5,634 nt of DNA from positions 1 through 5,634 of the forward strand of contig JAJBTG010000064.1 in assembly GCA_020860985.1 (NCBI GenBank), given 5' to 3'. The number at the start of each line of letters is the position of its first letter. Position 1 is the stretch's first letter. A program made the position numbers and the translations under genes. Below, in pieces: positions 5,594-5,634 of this stretch. The notes under the pieces are model-generated. The model did not search any database, was not told the origin of the DNA, and saw only the letters and a program-made list of their open reading frames with translations. The stretch comes from Oscillospiraceae bacterium. Lineage in GTDB: Bacteria; Bacillota; Clostridia; UBA1381.

Positions 5594-5634
5594 TAAAGTT
5601 CTGTTTACACGTTCGAATTCGTCGCGACTCTTTA

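Overview
The window looks like chromosomal DNA from a spore-forming Clostridia species (Firmicutes), probably a plant-polysaccharide-degrading gut or rumen commensal. The evidence is two sporulation genes (a 22-codon spoVM and spoIID), consensus sigma-A-type promoters, AGGAGG-type ribosome binding sites, intrinsic terminators with U-tracts, and a secreted family-11 rhamnogalacturonan lyase acting on pectin. No species assignment is possible from sequence reading alone.

Layout. Bases 2-370 (+) hold the C-terminal end of a YitT-family membrane protein (DUF2179 domain), followed by a strong intrinsic terminator (400-424) and a second GC-rich hairpin (423-457). Converging on it from the minus strand is a two-gene unit of very short genes: a 54-aa Cys-containing membrane hairpin protein (761-597), then spoVM (582-514), 14 nt apart. 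The divergent intergenic region 762-1040 carries a plausible sigma-E-like promoter and two leader hairpins for the minus-strand unit, and a perfect TTGACA-17-TATAAT promoter for the plus-strand unit.

That plus-strand unit is nfeD-like (1041-1475) and an SPFH/stomatin-like gene (1478-2368), separated by 2 nt and closed by a 10-bp-stem terminator (2395-2425). NfeD and SPFH proteins work as a pair in membrane microdomains, so this is a compact membrane-organisation operon. Next come a stand-alone spoIID (2462-3436), encoding the peptidoglycan lytic transglycosylase of engulfment, and a secreted PL11 rhamnogalacturonan lyase (3530-5593) with its own promoter (3465-3493).

The genes do not form one pathway. 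There are two sporulation loci (spoVM with its small partner; spoIID), one membrane-scaffold operon, one housekeeping membrane protein end and one catabolic exoenzyme. I see no mobile element, CRISPR array, tRNA or rRNA. The least ordinary part is the short minus-strand unit at 514-761, where spoVM is linked to an unrecognised small membrane protein.
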